Of a stretch of 64,000 bases of DNA, positions 12,458 to 24,400 are shown in pieces. The position numbers and the translations under genes are program-made. The DNA lies in contig ML133383.1 of the NCBI GenBank assembly GCA_003864495.1, positions 8,354,880-8,418,879 on the forward strand, in the 5' to 3' direction. Below the pieces are notes generated by a model. The model was given only the letters and a program-made list of their open reading frames with translations, had not been told where the DNA came from and did no database searches. The stretch is from Nemopilema nomurai (taxonomy: Eukaryota; Cnidaria; Scyphozoa; Rhizostomeae; Rhizostomatidae). The stretch's first letter is position 1. Each line of letters begins with the position of its first letter.

Positions 12458-15400
12458 GTGAGTGTGTACCCTATCCCATCATTCCATTCCATGTCAAATC
12501 AACCAGTGCCTGTCACATATTTAGAATTTTTGCCTATCTCTTTGGTTTCGTAAATTATGAATAATCCATAAGTTTGAGTGAAAATCTCAAACCGTTTCTG
12601 AGACATTTACTTCAAAAGTCCTGCTACTTTATTTAGGAAAGGGGCGTGACACTTTACGAGGTGATTCGGCTAAAATTCTAATAACTTCCATGTTCAACCT
12701 ATTGTAACAGTGAAAAAATGCCCTATACCTTTTTTGTGGGTGCTGACTCAAGATTTGCTATTAAAAACCCCATAAGACATAAACAAGTTGCGTTCAAGCA
12801 ACATGAAACTTTCGCAAGTTGCTCTAAAAGGTTTCTCATTTTTTGGTCACCAAATTTAGGGTATGGATGCGTCTCCTCAATTTTAAGTGGTGGTACCTAC
12901 TTGAAAGTACAATAACCACCCTATTGATATAAGCTGTTTTTGTTCCTAGGGCTTCTTAACCTTAAGATCTATGCAATCTTACTTTGCCAAAACAAAAATT
13001 ATTGCCAAAATGTCACAGCGAATAAGAGATGAATAAAGGGGAAGCTGAACTGCATTATTTTTTAATTTACAACAGTATAAGAACTGAATAATTTACTGAA
13101 TAAGAATAAATGAAATGGACAGTACTTCCCAACCCTCCCCCTGAATATTTATTTGTTCCACTGGTACTGAGAATTGCTATGCTTTGGCCAGTGAAAAAAT
13201 GTCCTTGTACCATGAAGGTGCATAAGCATTATCTTGATGTCATTTAACTGAAAGTCAATTTTCTGATCAATCTTATCCACCAAAAATTTTCCTACAAGGA
13301 CAGCAATGAATTTCTTGTTATCTTGCATTTAATACTGACATTTTCAGGAACTGGGTCAATGTAATGATAGTTTCTGGGTCATCAGAATTGTACAAGAATT
13401 CTCATATATCATCCCCTTTAATGTGTTAAAAATATCCACCTTCCTTTTTGGATAAGTTAAAAGTAAATGGCTAAAGCTAGTTTCGGAAAACTGAAGAAAT
13501 GGTCATTCAATGGATATTCTAGGCTGGCACTAGTGGTCAATCGTTTATGGTTCCACAAATGACATTTTACAGAGATGTGCCATGCAAAGAATGTCAAGTC
13601 AATAGCAACACAAAAACCTGTCTTGTGTTATCACAGGCTTGTTCAAGGAGACATTTCCTGTTCTTGCAAGTGCAAAGTTTCTGTTGTTGCTAAAAGTTTT
13701 TCTTCAAAACAAATATCACAACTGTTACACTGTTACATGAAATTCATTTTTGAAAGCCATGTAGCTATTTGGGCGGATCGAATTAGGAGTTTAGACTGCT
13801 AAGTAGCCATACTGTCTGTTGGGTGCATTCAGGGTTGGTGCAATTTATAGATACAGCTTTTCACTGTTCTATTAATTTGCCCTCTCACAGCATTGGAAAC
13901 TAGGAAGAGCTAATAAGGTGATGGATTGCTTATTTCTTAAAAAGCACTGAACTATTTTTTTGAGGATTTAACAAGGATCCACAAAAAAGGTTCTTTAAAG
14001 AGAAGAAGCTGGGAACTATTCTTCATCATTTTTATGAAGAAATAAAATAAGCTTCCTCTTTTAGCAGATACATACCTTTATGATTTTAAATGTAAACAAA
14101 AGTTTAAAAAACAATCCAAACTGAAGAAACAGTAATCACTGAAGATACAAAGAAGTTAGGTTCACATGTTTCACACTGTGTTAATCAATTTTTTGAAACA
14201 GTGGCCTTTTTTACAACAGTGACTTGGTGGGCATCAACCTTGACCCTCTTTTTAAAATGCTTTTGTCTGCCTATAACCTAGTGCTATCAATAACAATGAC
14301 TTGAAAATATATTTGCTGTGAATATTTACTAACCCAAGTAAGCTGAAAACTCTCATTCTCTTTCACAAGTGACTATTTGTCAAAATTGTCTAACCTCCAC
14401 CCTCTACCCCAACATCCATTAGCGTATTTCCCCTTATACAAAACGCATTCCTGTATGCGACTCTGCCTTAAATTAATTCTAAGTAATTCTAAGAAAACAT
14501 TTGTTACCATCTCTTGCTTTGTATAAGACACACCCCTCTTTTCCAGTAATAGTAATACTTTCATACTTAAGTGAAATATTGAATGAAATTCAAGGACTCT
14601 GGAGTAAATTATTCACAAAGAGGTTGTTACACAGCAAATTTACTGATTCTTAACTGTATATTGCCACGAAGAGAGGGGGAGGGAGGCAAGGGAAGGGGGA
14701 GGGAGGCCGTCAAAAAGTGTCAGGTTCTGTTCTACTTTTTCATGAATAAAGATAACATAGAGATATAAAAAATTTGGACATTACTCCTCATATTACTGTT
14801 ATCAAGCAACAAGAAACGACTCATTGGAAAAGACTTTTCCTTTTTCAATTGAACAACTTCCAGCTAAAAACCAACAGGGTAAGATTTGTCTGGATGCTTG
14901 ACAACTTTGACGAAAAATTCTTTTCCTCAAGCCCCTTGGCGCGTTATAAAAAATATCGTGTAAGCTGTTTATAGTTACAAGTAAAATTTGGCAACGAAAG
15001 AGAATATCACTATCACGAAGCCAAATCAGATTTCTCATTTTACGAACATGGATTGAAGCTTAAATCCTCATCAAGCTTTTCCCTTCGAATAAAGTTTTAC
15101 GTATTTAGTTTGGGACTATCCAAGTAATTACGTTTTGTAAGAAACCAACCACAATAGTGAGTACCCCAGCGTCTTTGAACTTTTGATGACTAAAGGTCCT
15201 TAAGAGTTCTTAAAAGAGATATTATCTCAGAAGTATCACGTGAGAGAAAAGCGATGAGTAAACACGTAGCAAGATAAATCTGGTTTGTTTTGCCAGGGTT
15301 TTGCCTCGAATAATGGAGTACTTAACAGTCTCTGGTTATTGGCTTCTGGTTTCAGACTGGTTTCAGAACCAGGAATCAGACATATTTGAAGCGTTTTTAT

Positions 15401-17700
15401 TTTACCATAAATCAGCTGTTGTCGACACAATTTATCTTCAGGATAATCAACTCCAGGCTCAACAAGCACTTTGAGGAGGTCGGTTATGATAAGGTTGTTA
15501 CAAGACATTCCAGGTTTATCAATTAATTAGAGAAGGCTATCGATTCAAATTGGTTTATCCAACGGAGTTGTCTGAAAGCATTCAAGTTTGTCTTTCCCCA
15601 ATTAGGATGATTTACAATCAAAGTCTTAAACAAAGGAATATTGCGAGCATTTTTGTCGGCTGTGCCAAGAAATTATTTTGCACTGGAAAAGTTTGATTGA
15701 ATCAAAACAATTTTTTTATTCAAAAATTCACGGTCAGTTATGTGTTTGATCGGTAAACCCTCACTAGAATGCAAATACACATTCTAAGTATTATCATAGT
15801 ATGCATAATATTATTGATCAATTTTTATACATTGCGAAAGTTGGGTTCCTAACAGGATAGGTTTTTTATCACTTTTTACCTTGTAATATTTGTTAAAAAT
15901 TATTATTGTGAATAATGTATATTGTAGATAGTAGGCTTTTATTTAGCTAAATTTATGAATATATGAATACTTTAAATATATGATTAGTAATGATGATAAT
16001 AAAAATAATAGTATTTTACTTACTATGAACCCAAATGCAGTTCCCCAGTATTTCTACTAGTAGCGTTAAAGATGCTGAGATCGGGATTACATTTGCAAAG
16101 AGAATCAAAGGCCTCAGTTAACGAAGCCCTAGTAGGAATATCATTTAAATATATGTGAAGCTTTAAATGCTTGTTTAGGGCCAGGCTCAATGTTAAAAAG
16201 GAAAATAAAATATTCAAATGATAAACAATTACTTAAGTGTAGGATATCTGAAAACGTGGAGGTAATAGCGACATGTAGCATCTTTTAGGGAATAACTAGG
16301 GGCTTTATGGCAATATCACAATTTCAAAACAAATGAAGAGAATTTTATGATGCTTACCAGAGCGTACCTGTTGCATCGGAAGCTGTTTACATGGAGAAAA
16401 ATACAGGATCATGCAATTCATATCTTATCATGATAGGTAGGCGGAAAGAAAATCGAAGCAATTAGAAGCATGGCTTATTCTACAAGGTCAAGTTGCTACT
16501 CCTTCAAGGTCATGTTTTCTGATGAATATTTTATAGAAAACCTGTCTTCTTGCTGAATCAGCTTAAAACTTATCTCTGATTTGGAAACTTTGTTTTCATA
16601 AGATAACTTGCCCCAGTGCCATATGGCGATTCCAATTTAACCCTTGAGGTATTTGTTTTGTTATACAACAGAACACGCGCTTTCGCTTTAGAGGAAGAGT
16701 TTTTGAAAGGCGTTAGATGACACTCTGACATAAAATGTCTTTAAAGAAATCAACATGATTGACAATCCTTCTGCACAGAGATTTTCGTTTGGCTTTTCAA
16801 AAGAATTTCCGTGTCTGCTACAACAAGAGAGACAACCTGACGGAGAGGACTTAGACGCACTTATCAAGTGATGGGACGATTTTCTATGTAAGTGATTCTG
16901 AATTTCCTTAATCATTTTTACTTGGGCACAGTCATCGATGAGTTTGTAATGCATCTGTCACTAATGCAGTTGCTGTCGCAAACACAGAACTTGGTCACCT
17001 TTATGGTACTTTGAAGTCTTTGACATTTGGTGGACAAATTCAACATCTATGGTCAATGGGAGTCTTTAAAAGACCAAAAAAGCATGTTAATTCTCTTTTT
17101 GATTTTTGAGATTCACTTGAAATTTTTTGAAGCTTTGGAAAATAGCACATGCTTCAGTTTAAGTAAAGAAAGTTGTCGTCTTTTTGCATGTTACCTACTC
17201 AGATAAAATATAGACTGAGTAGTCCAACTGGACAGCCCAAGAAATGGTGGCCCGCATCCAATTTTAATAGACCGACATTTAACGAATAAATAGAATCAAC
17301 TTTGGTCATAAAGTTGACGTCGAATGCTAATGTCGCCTTCTTCGTATAGTGGCTTTTACGGGCCAGAAAATGACGAACCCATATCACTAGATTACTGTCT
17401 ACAATAGTATTAGAATACTGCTATTGATAACGGTGGCATTCTCTTGCCGATATCAGGTATCATATAATCAAAAAGGATCTAAGCAGTTGTGTTTGAAGAT
17501 AAATCGGTTGGTTGGTGTATTTTTATTTGGCTACAGTATTAAAGTGGCGCTCAAGGCGTTGCGTGAGAGTAATGTAATGCAGCTTTTGACCTCCATGGTA
17601 TTGATAAAAATACAGTTTCAATATACCGTGCAAAAACTTTGTTACAATATCTTGTACGAGACAGAAACATAAAATTTTCTATCATAGAAACTGTTTTATT
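12458..17700. other. Region without a supported gene
   Basis: AT-rich non-coding sequence. Open frames here are short, lack domain signatures and have no consistent splice partners. One purine-rich block (GGGAGGG repeats) sits near 14670-14710. The 15.7-16.0 kb part is very AT-rich. It may be intergenic or a long 5' intron of gene 2. Confidence 0.6.
14670..14710 (+). repeat. Purine-rich G/A tract
   Basis: About 40 bases of nearly pure G and A with repeated GGGGGAGGGAGGC units. Simple low-complexity DNA. Closely spaced G-runs could form a G-quadruplex, but this is not shown. Confidence 0.6.
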
Positions 17701-17940
17701 TTATGCTCTTATTTTGTTAACACTTGTAGTTCTCAGTGCAAGAGAAGCCATGAGTTTTGTTGCTTCGACAACTTGTCGCCCACTTTGCTCACCAATGCAT
17801 TTAATTGTCTGGCAAAACACCATACCCCCTAAAGCCGCCTTCATATGCTTTGCTAATTCGATGTATATACTGGTTAACGACGAAATCGCTAGTTGCAACA
17901 GTAATTGCGCCAGTTGAGTGAGCCGTTCAACTTTAGCGAG
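17701..17940 (-). other. Possible minus-strand terminal exon or retro-fragment
   Basis: On the minus strand, an acceptor-like ACAGACTAG is followed by 80 open codons ending in TAA, and AATAAA begins immediately after the stop. The peptide (LAKVERLTQLAQLLLQLAIS, ending TTSVNKIRA) is amphipathic and protein-like, but I recognise no family and found no upstream partner exon. It may be a fragment of a mobile element or chance. Confidence 0.2.
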
Positions 17941-18371
17941 CTAGTCTGTTAGCAAAAACAATCAAATGCTAGCTTCAAATATCTAGGCCGCATTACCAAT
18001 GATTACATTTGAACAGGCATTTAAGCGTGTAAGCGCGCGCCTTTCTGTTTGACGGAAGGAGGATCACATGAAGCGATGCGTGAAAGCAGTTATTTCCATG
18101 CCTGGTAGGTGATGTAATGGATGGGGCTTTGCGCTGGCCAGAGTCTAGGCTTCGTAGAACCGTAGGATCAATATGCAGCAACAAATACAAAAATAACAGA
18201 AAAAAACACACGGAGATTTGTGGCAGAGAACCGTCAACGGCAGGAGCGCTCGAAGGATTGTACAACCGGAGTCGGGCGGTATTTGCTTCAAGGCTCTATG
18301 TGGATGACTTTGGTTTTGGAAGGCACTTGATGACGCGCTGATGTTCGCTGCCGAAAACCGACTCATTACAT

Positions 18372-18468
18372 ATGTACGCATTGACATCGGATGTGAATCT
18401 TCCGAAGCCATGGATAATACTGGCGAAATTCTACGTACTGTTGGCTGCACTTGTGGCATTGGCATCCG
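18372..18468 (+). other. Gene 2 exon 1: signal peptide
   Basis: The ATG at 18372 opens a frame with a hydrophobic core (WIILAKFYVLLAALVALAS) and a small-residue cleavage site ALASA. The exon ends GCATCCG|GTAGGG in phase 1 and joins exactly to the MANSC exon at 20091. Nearby ATGs are in other frames. Confidence 0.82.
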
Positions 18469-21400
18469 GTAGGGAAAATAGTTTTATTTCCGGCCTCGTA
18501 TATCCTAGCGTGTATGTGCTAAGACCGACCTGTGATCGTACCATATCCAGCCTATACGCGCCTGGATATTATGGTCCCTGGATTAATTTCAGCATATGGT
18601 GCTAAAGTACCTCGATGTTTTGTCGATAATTTTCACTCAATCTTGCAAAATCCAACATATAGTTGTTTATAAGACGCATTCTTTTTTCAGCTGTGAGGTA
18701 TACTAGGCGAACTAGGGAAACTATAAGTCAATTTTGCTAATATAAATCTCTCTAGTATTCTAGAAAGCAAGAATTTTCACCTTAGTGATCGTTAACCTCG
18801 GAGAGTGTAACCTCGTCCTTGTTTTGATTTAGAGCGCATGAAAAGGTCGGGTTCATTGTATTAACCGGTCACTCACAAGTAATCCTCGCGTGAGTATTGG
18901 AAACGTGGAATCATAAATTGTAGCACAAACTACCGTAGGTTTGACGTCTACAAATCCGGTTTCATCCATCCACAATATTATTTTTATGAGTCGTAGAATC
19001 GACAAAAGAAGTCTAGGGTTTAAAGATGGATACAGAGAATATTTTTACCCCCTCTATAGGCGCTCTGATTTGACTGATATAAGTCAAAAGCTCTCATGAA
19101 ACTGATCATCGTATTGTCAGTGGCTGGGGAATTTATTATTGTTTCATTCAAACGATGGGATTCCTACCAAGAATCAATCTAATGAACCTAAAGAAGGTGC
19201 TTACATATTTGATTTTTTCCACCTACAAGCTGTGGAATCATCTGCTTCTACTTTCTCAAGTACCATTCTCCCATTCTCTCCTTCTAAGACTGGATGAAGT
19301 GATCGGAAGCCATGTTTTTAAGCAGAGTATCCACCACTCGATCCACATGCTTCTGTCCTCAGTCTTGTCTAGGCCACATGCCCGGGCGATAATGGATACC
19401 AGTCTGTTTATCTTCATCTTTTTGTGAGTTCTCTACTTTCCAACCGGCTTGAAGCGTCGCTGTATTTGATCGTTGGCTCCAGCCTTCACTTTCAGCACTT
19501 TGTATAATACAGTTTTAAATCATGCTATCATCACTGTATAAACACCACTTGTTCAATCAGCATAGCATATAATTTGCTAGTCTGCTTGTTACATTTTGCT
19601 GTCAGTTCTCTGATCAAGTTGCATTGATATCAGTGAAGCGTTCATCTGTATATTCCACTAGTGTAGCAGTATTATTTTATGTATCAGATGTGAAAATTTA
19701 GCAGTTAGTTACATTGTAATATATGTTTATATTAGTATGTATATTATTTCAATTAGTACCTGTAAGTGTAGTGGATGCTTGTTTTACTTTATTGTAGCTC
19801 TCTAATACTATATTGTAGCTATATTACGAGTTAAAGCTATCGATTATTACGTGAATTAAGCACTGTTTGATGCTAAAAATTTCATAACCAATAATGTTAT
19901 CCAATAATGTCGAATCTCATCTACCATTGTTATAATGTCCAAACTACCTTTTAAAATGATTTGATGACTAATTTGTAAATTTCGTTTTGAACTTGAGTGA
20001 CGAGCTTTGTCATTTGTGCTTCCTTCAATGAACTGATATTGCTGATTACTGAATGCTCCTGTTAACTGACTGCCTCTCTTCTCTTTGCAGCCTACCCACT
20101 ATATCCACACTCAAGGGAATGGGCGTGCAGTGCAGGAAATGTCATCTACAACGTCACTCTCCAAGGAGGCATACACGCAGGGAAGTTCAAGAAAGTAGGC
20201 CCTACCAGCGACATGAACGCCTGCTCTCAGTATTGTTGCGAGGATCGTCATTGCGATGTCGCGTTTATGGCGAAACAGAACTGTTACTTAGTAGGTTGCC
20301 TGTCGAAAAACCTTTGCAGGTCCGTTACGACTCTTTCACCGAAACTTTTCCCGCGTCTTGTTTACGTTACAAGGACGTATTTTCACGCGAATTCCAGGAC
20401 GATATCGAACGAAGCGCCGCTCGAAAAGGGTCTCCAGCAAGGTTCGTTTGGCGATGTTGCTGATGAACGCGAGAGTTTGCCCTCCGCCGGGTCAAAGGAC
20501 GTCGGAATGCCAAAGATACCCTTTAAAACTATCGATAACGTGGAGTCGAAGAATTTAAAAGAGAAGCTGAGATTGTACGCGGAGGGCTTAGATAGTTCGC
20601 GTGTTATCAAGAGCAGTTTAGGAACTAGTAATTTATCTACGCGGGGCCACGTACCCGTTGCGAACGAGGATGAATTGACGGTGTATGCGCAAGGGTGCTA
20701 TCCGGCGAAGGTACACAAGGACGTTTCGTTGCGTTACGGCACACATTCCGGCGAATTTTATGATTACGGGGAGATCGGAGACATTAGGATGTGCGTTGAC
20801 TTGTGCTGCAAGGACAAGAAATGTGACGTCGCTTTCATGGTGGGAAAGACTTGCTATACCATATCTTGTTCGAGCTTTGATTTCTGTCAAATGACGAAAG
20901 CGACCAAAGCACACAGTCTGACCACGCAGCTAGCGTATGTTGTGAAGAAGCGGAGCAGCGAAGGGAAGAAGAAGCTGATGATATCCAAAGACAACGAGAG
21001 GCTTCTTAGTCACCAAATCTCTACCAAATCGCACACCAAGATGCCTACCAAGATTTCTACCAAGTCTCATTCTTCGCTGCACCCACCGACTTCAAGGTTC
21101 TTGACTAGCGAACGACAAGATGTCGAAATCGGGACTCCGAAATCTGAGATATTCTCGTCTGAGGATAACATACCAAAGAAGTTCACAAAGGGATGTCGAA
21201 GTAACAAGATTCTCAGCGATTACGGTTTGATCGGCGGACAGCGTGCTGGCGTGTACACGCTTCGTGGAATAACCCCGAATTTTGATACTTGCATCGGACT
21301 GTGTTGTGCTGAAATGATGTGCGACGCTGCGTTTCTGCTGGGAAGGAGATGTTTTTCAGTGCAGTGCTTCAGAAACGGCGCATGCGCAGGGAGGCCGGCC

Positions 21401-24400
21401 ACGTCACATGGGCTGCGTTCTAAGCTTGCGTTTGTTGACCGGAAAGATGACGACATTGGCGAAAGTGAGTATCCCCATCATTCCATAAAACATGCAGTGT
21501 CTGGTTTTCTTTGATCGCTTCTGAGAGAATAGTTTTTAGCAAGTTTTGAGTTACAATTACATAACATCGCCTGCAAAAATTTAGCATTTTATTACTCTCA
21601 ATTTGCTGCATCAAAAACCCCTCTTTAGTTATCAGAAAAATGAGAATTGTTGTGAAGTTCGCGATTTGAAGTCTTGCTGTATTTCCTTAATATCTATGAG
21701 TGCCTTGAATATCCAAATAAAGGCTATTTTGGCAAGAAGCGGGAGAGCTTTTCTTGCACTCATCGATCCTTGGTCTTATTGATTCACGAATCCGTTTGGA
21801 GTATTAACATGAACCAGCTTTGTAATACCCTACTTTATTGCAATGGTTTTTAAGGTAGTGAAATGCTAATGGGAATTTCTTGTGATTTTTAGAGAGAGCA
21901 TCGATACCTGGTTTACTGCCAACGGGTAAGACTTTCTTTCAGTTGCTCGTAAGCTATCAATCACGTTTGGTCAGTCACTTATACAACTGCCACAACATGG
22001 ATTATGTAGCTGCCATCTGTGTAATGCAATTATATATTCTTTACCCTTGCCATTAATACTTCACTTCTTTTTCTTTTTCTGACTGTCTTTTGAAGTCACA
22101 CTGTAAATTCTTTGATATTAGCTAAGCATTTGGTGGCTTCAAATTTTGCTTTGCACAAACTGCCAATGCGACAAGTCATTCAGACCAAAGAAATTTCACT
22201 TAACAATTCGTCGCCATGTTTGCTCGTTTGTCATATCTTCACTACAAATGCTCACAGTAATTTCACTCTCTTACAGATCGTCAGTACACCGTACACTTGA
22301 ACATTACTAATGAAGATTTCAAGGAAGGTTTACGGGACCACGAATCTTTGGAGTTTCTCAACTTCGCACAAGCTGTTCGAGCCGCTGTTAGTATCTTGAA
22401 TAATATTTAGGCCATTGTCTCAGAATTTCTACTTTCTAAATACCAGTTCTACTAGACTTGAATTTCTACCTCAGGTAAATACTCCTTGAAAGTCATTTAA
22501 AGATGCCTAGCGACAAAGATACAATCAGGAGTAAATCATGTATCTGAAGTTGAACCTGCTTTTGATAGTATGTAAAGTGAGTTCTGCTGGTATCATCTAC
22601 AAGATGATGCAAAGCAGGTTTGCAGTATTGTACTTTTGAGTGCTGCAATGTGCTGCAATGCAATACAAAGTTGAGTAGCTGCTAAAGTGTGGTTAATTTC
22701 TTGATCTTTCTGTAAATCTGGTTCAGGGTTTGCTTGTTAAAGCAATGAAATCTCATGCATTGTTTTTAAAGACTTCTAATGCTTCTGTTAATTCCAAACA
22801 TAATGTTTTCGAATAGTTTCTAGAGTTCTTTGTATTTTGATATCTCGTTGTTCTTCTAATATATTTTTTCTGTGTTTTAGATTAGTGGGATACTTGGAAA
22901 TGTAGAGGGATTCAAAAATATCGAAATTTTGGCCTTCAGGTTTGTACTTCATGTCTCGGTCTTCCATTAGGATCTAGGATTAGGATTCTTTAGTTTTGTC
23001 AGTGAATTTAGCATCATTCGATAAGACTTTTTAAACTTTTGATAAACGTAGATGTGAAGAAAGATAAATTGAAAGTTTTTATAGATATAGCAGCGATTGC
23101 ATGTTGCAATAAGTATGCATGTTGGCTGGTTTCCCATTTTCATTATGTATCGAATCAAATTTGCAGGCCTAACAAAGTGATTGCCATCTTCAACATCACC
23201 ACTGACCAGGCCACCCACCCCAAAGTTCTGTTGCAGTTGATTGTCGATTCTCTGAGGAAAGGCGAGGTCAAAACATTTGACGAACCAGTGTCAGGGAAAC
23301 TCACGTTGGACGTCAGAGGGTTCAAGTTCCTCAACAACAAGGGTGAGTAGGGTTTTTAGGAGACCAGTCCAACATTTTAAGACTTAACAATGCCTTTAGA
23401 GGTTATTTATTCAGTATATTTGATCAACCGTTGTATTACCCTGATCATTTCCATTCTGACATTTACATGTTCACGAATGTTTGTGTATTTGCATTTTGGG
23501 TAATACAGCCCTTATATGATTCAAGTGACATTTGTAACATATCCAAAACCTTTGCATAAAGCTTCATCTACAGTATTCATTTTTTGTCCAATGTCTGCTT
23601 GCAATGTTTCAATGTAGCCTCATGTCTGATTACTAAAACGACCACGTTTTTTTCGACTAGAATGTTTCCCTCTCTAATATAAATTTTGTTATTGTTAAGC
23701 CTTCAAGTCGATCACTTACTACAACAACCGATAATCAAATGAATATATCTTATCATCAACCATTTTGCAGCATATGTTCAAATATAAACCAGATCATGTC
23801 TTACTAATTCAGCTCTACAAAGATTATAAAAAGTTTCTGCATTTATTTGAAATTGTCTTTTGATCTAAAAATTGCTATCAAAAGGGTAAGATACTGACAA
23901 TTCAAAGCGTTCCTTTCAAAGTTCTTCAATTGCTGTGAGAATGAATTCGTGTCCTAGATCCAATTGATTCGAAGCTGTTGTTTTGATTTTGAATTTGATG
24001 AGATCGTTCTGCTATTGATTCATGTCACTACCTTTCGCATCTAGGTGACAATCTGATCTGTCCACCTGAACACAACTATGACGCCCACTGGCCCCTGGCA
24101 ATATTCGGTACCTCTGTCAACATCCCTTGTCCACGTGACGCAAAAGGTGAGTCACGATTTGCATCCCTTATCTGAGTCCAGACAACGCTACGTTTTAACG
24201 CAGACTATTACTAAAGAAGGGTAACATTGATGCATTTTTTACGTAATTTTTATGGACTCTAATTCTGTTTTGTCATGGGTTAAAGTGGCTTTTTCTCCTT
24301 TTGATAATATTAAACAATTGATTTTAGATTTTTTTATTAACGTCACTGCGTCTTGTACAGTTCAACTTTTTTACTTGAACTTTCGTTTAGTAAAGTTATC

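Noticed and set aside
12711..12915. Open frame after an AACAG acceptor that keeps phase 2 from the 12457 exon
   Set aside because: Composition is like the surrounding AT-rich DNA, with no domain and no good polyadenylation context. Could be chance.
15236..16954. Minus-strand frames of 60-90 codons
   Set aside because: I tried to link them as exons but found no consistent phases, donors or family resemblance.
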